DNA from: an uncultured Mogibacterium sp.
GTDB lineage: Bacteria > Bacillota_A > Clostridia > Peptostreptococcales > Anaerovoracaceae
Direction: 5' to 3'
Length of the DNA stretch: 7,057 bases
Assembly: GCF_938039775.1 (NCBI RefSeq)
Contig: NZ_CALHTQ010000098.1
Coordinates: 1 to 7,057 of the forward strand
Below are positions 6,925 through 7,057 of this stretch, piece after piece; positions within the stretch are counted from its first letter, which is position 1, and each line of letters begins with the position of its first letter. The position numbers and the translations under genes were made by a program. The notes under the pieces were generated by a model. It was not told the origin of the DNA, made no database searches, and worked only from the letters and a program-made list of their open reading frames with translations.

Positions 6925-6927
6925 TAT
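6904..6927. promoter_or_regulatory. Inverted repeat resembling a Fur/PerR-family operator
   Basis: Two perfect 10-base arms, ATATTGATAA and TTATCAATAT, separated by ATAA. The core TGATAA...TTATCA resembles the 7-1-7 Fur-family box TGATAATNATTATCA but has one extra central base. Fur-family repressors such as PerR commonly control ahpC, so the location fits. The symmetry is certain; the binding protein is inferred. Confidence 0.45.
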
Positions 6928-6976
6928 TAGGGGTTTTGATTTATTTTATAATCCATACATCCATTAATATATAAGG

Positions 6977-7018
6977 TTTTTTTGTAGAGTCAGGGTCTCA
7001 CTGTGTTGCCCAGCCTGG
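6977..7018 (-). mobile_element. Human Alu-like SINE fragment (non-bacterial sequence)
   Basis: A run of seven T is followed by GTAGAG.CAGGGTCTCACT.TGTTGCCCAG.CTGG, with the dots at 6990, 7003 and 7014. This is the reverse complement of the familiar left-arm Alu stretch (CCAGCCTGGGCAACA... through GTCTCTACAAAAA), with about three differences over 42 bases. Alu elements occur only in primate genomes, so this is host DNA joined to the bacterial contig by chimeric amplification, library artefact or misassembly. Confidence 0.85.
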
Positions 7019-7057
7019 CAGGGATACTTTTGTGGAAAAGAAGGTGTTTGGGCTGGG
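7019..7057. other. Unassigned end sequence, probably host
   Basis: Sequence after the Alu-like match no longer follows the Alu consensus and carries no coding signal. The final GGCTGGG (7051-7057) is the exact reverse complement of CCCAGCC inside the Alu-like part (7009-7015). It is probably human flanking DNA, or a second junction. Confidence 0.4.

Larger units (their letters stand above)
6751..6976. other. AT-rich non-coding stretch upstream of ahpC
   Basis: No open frame of any length with a recognisable product is seen on either strand. The base composition is much more AT-rich than the genes. The only structured elements are the AATTACGCAATT near-palindrome beside the ahpC promoter, the inverted repeat at 6904-6927 and a possible distal minus-strand promoter. 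CG dinucleotides up to about 6812 and promoter-like elements beyond suggest it is still bacterial until about 6976. Confidence 0.6.

Noticed and set aside
6947..6952. TATAAT as the -10 of a plus-strand divergent promoter
   Set aside because: No acceptable -35 lies 16-18 bases upstream, and the downstream sequence turns into Alu-like DNA.
1..7057. A novel system such as a CRISPR array, defence island, retron, phage or transposon
   Set aside because: All four genes are well-known housekeeping families. No direct-repeat array, reverse transcriptase, integrase, transposase or clustered unknown genes are visible.

Overview
The window looks like chromosomal DNA of a low-to-moderate GC Gram-positive anaerobe, most likely a member of Clostridia. 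The evidence is a pcrA-ligA gene pair, a glutamate dehydrogenase that resembles the Clostridium symbiosum enzyme motif by motif, AGGAG-type ribosome binding sites, and sigma-A-like promoters with exact TTGACA boxes. The LigA is of a divergent kind that I recall from Lachnospiraceae and Eubacterium-like clostridia. A finer placement would be a guess. The last ~80 bases do not look bacterial: they contain a human Alu-like stretch. The contig is therefore probably from a human-associated sample and chimeric or contaminated at its right end.

Layout, left to right. Positions 1-1883 (minus) hold ligA, NAD-dependent DNA ligase, cut by the left edge shortly before its natural end. Positions 1957-4281 (minus) hold pcrA, a UvrD/PcrA-type DNA helicase. 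It lies 73 bp upstream of ligA and probably shares its transcript. Positions 4282-4524 are a divergent promoter region with a promoter on each strand and a perfect 15-base palindrome between them. Positions 4525-5871 (plus) hold a hexameric-type glutamate dehydrogenase with the codon bias of a highly expressed gene, followed by a strong 12-bp-stem terminator at 5910-5942. Positions 6029-6592 (minus) hold ahpC, a 2-Cys peroxiredoxin convergent with gdhA, with its own promoter and a ~120-nt leader. Positions 6751-6976 are AT-rich with no gene; they contain a 10-bp-arm inverted repeat resembling a Fur/PerR operator, overlapping a possible distal promoter facing ahpC. Positions 6977-7057 are the Alu-like segment plus unassigned sequence.

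Functionally there are three units: a DNA repair/replication pair (helicase plus nick-sealing ligase), nitrogen and amino-acid metabolism (interconversion of glutamate and 2-oxoglutarate plus ammonia), and peroxide defence. These are ordinary housekeeping genes. I found no CRISPR array, tRNA, rRNA, transposase, phage gene or defence system. The points worth a second look are the Alu-bearing end, the non-canonical catalytic residues in LigA, and the palindromes and leader in the intergenic regions.
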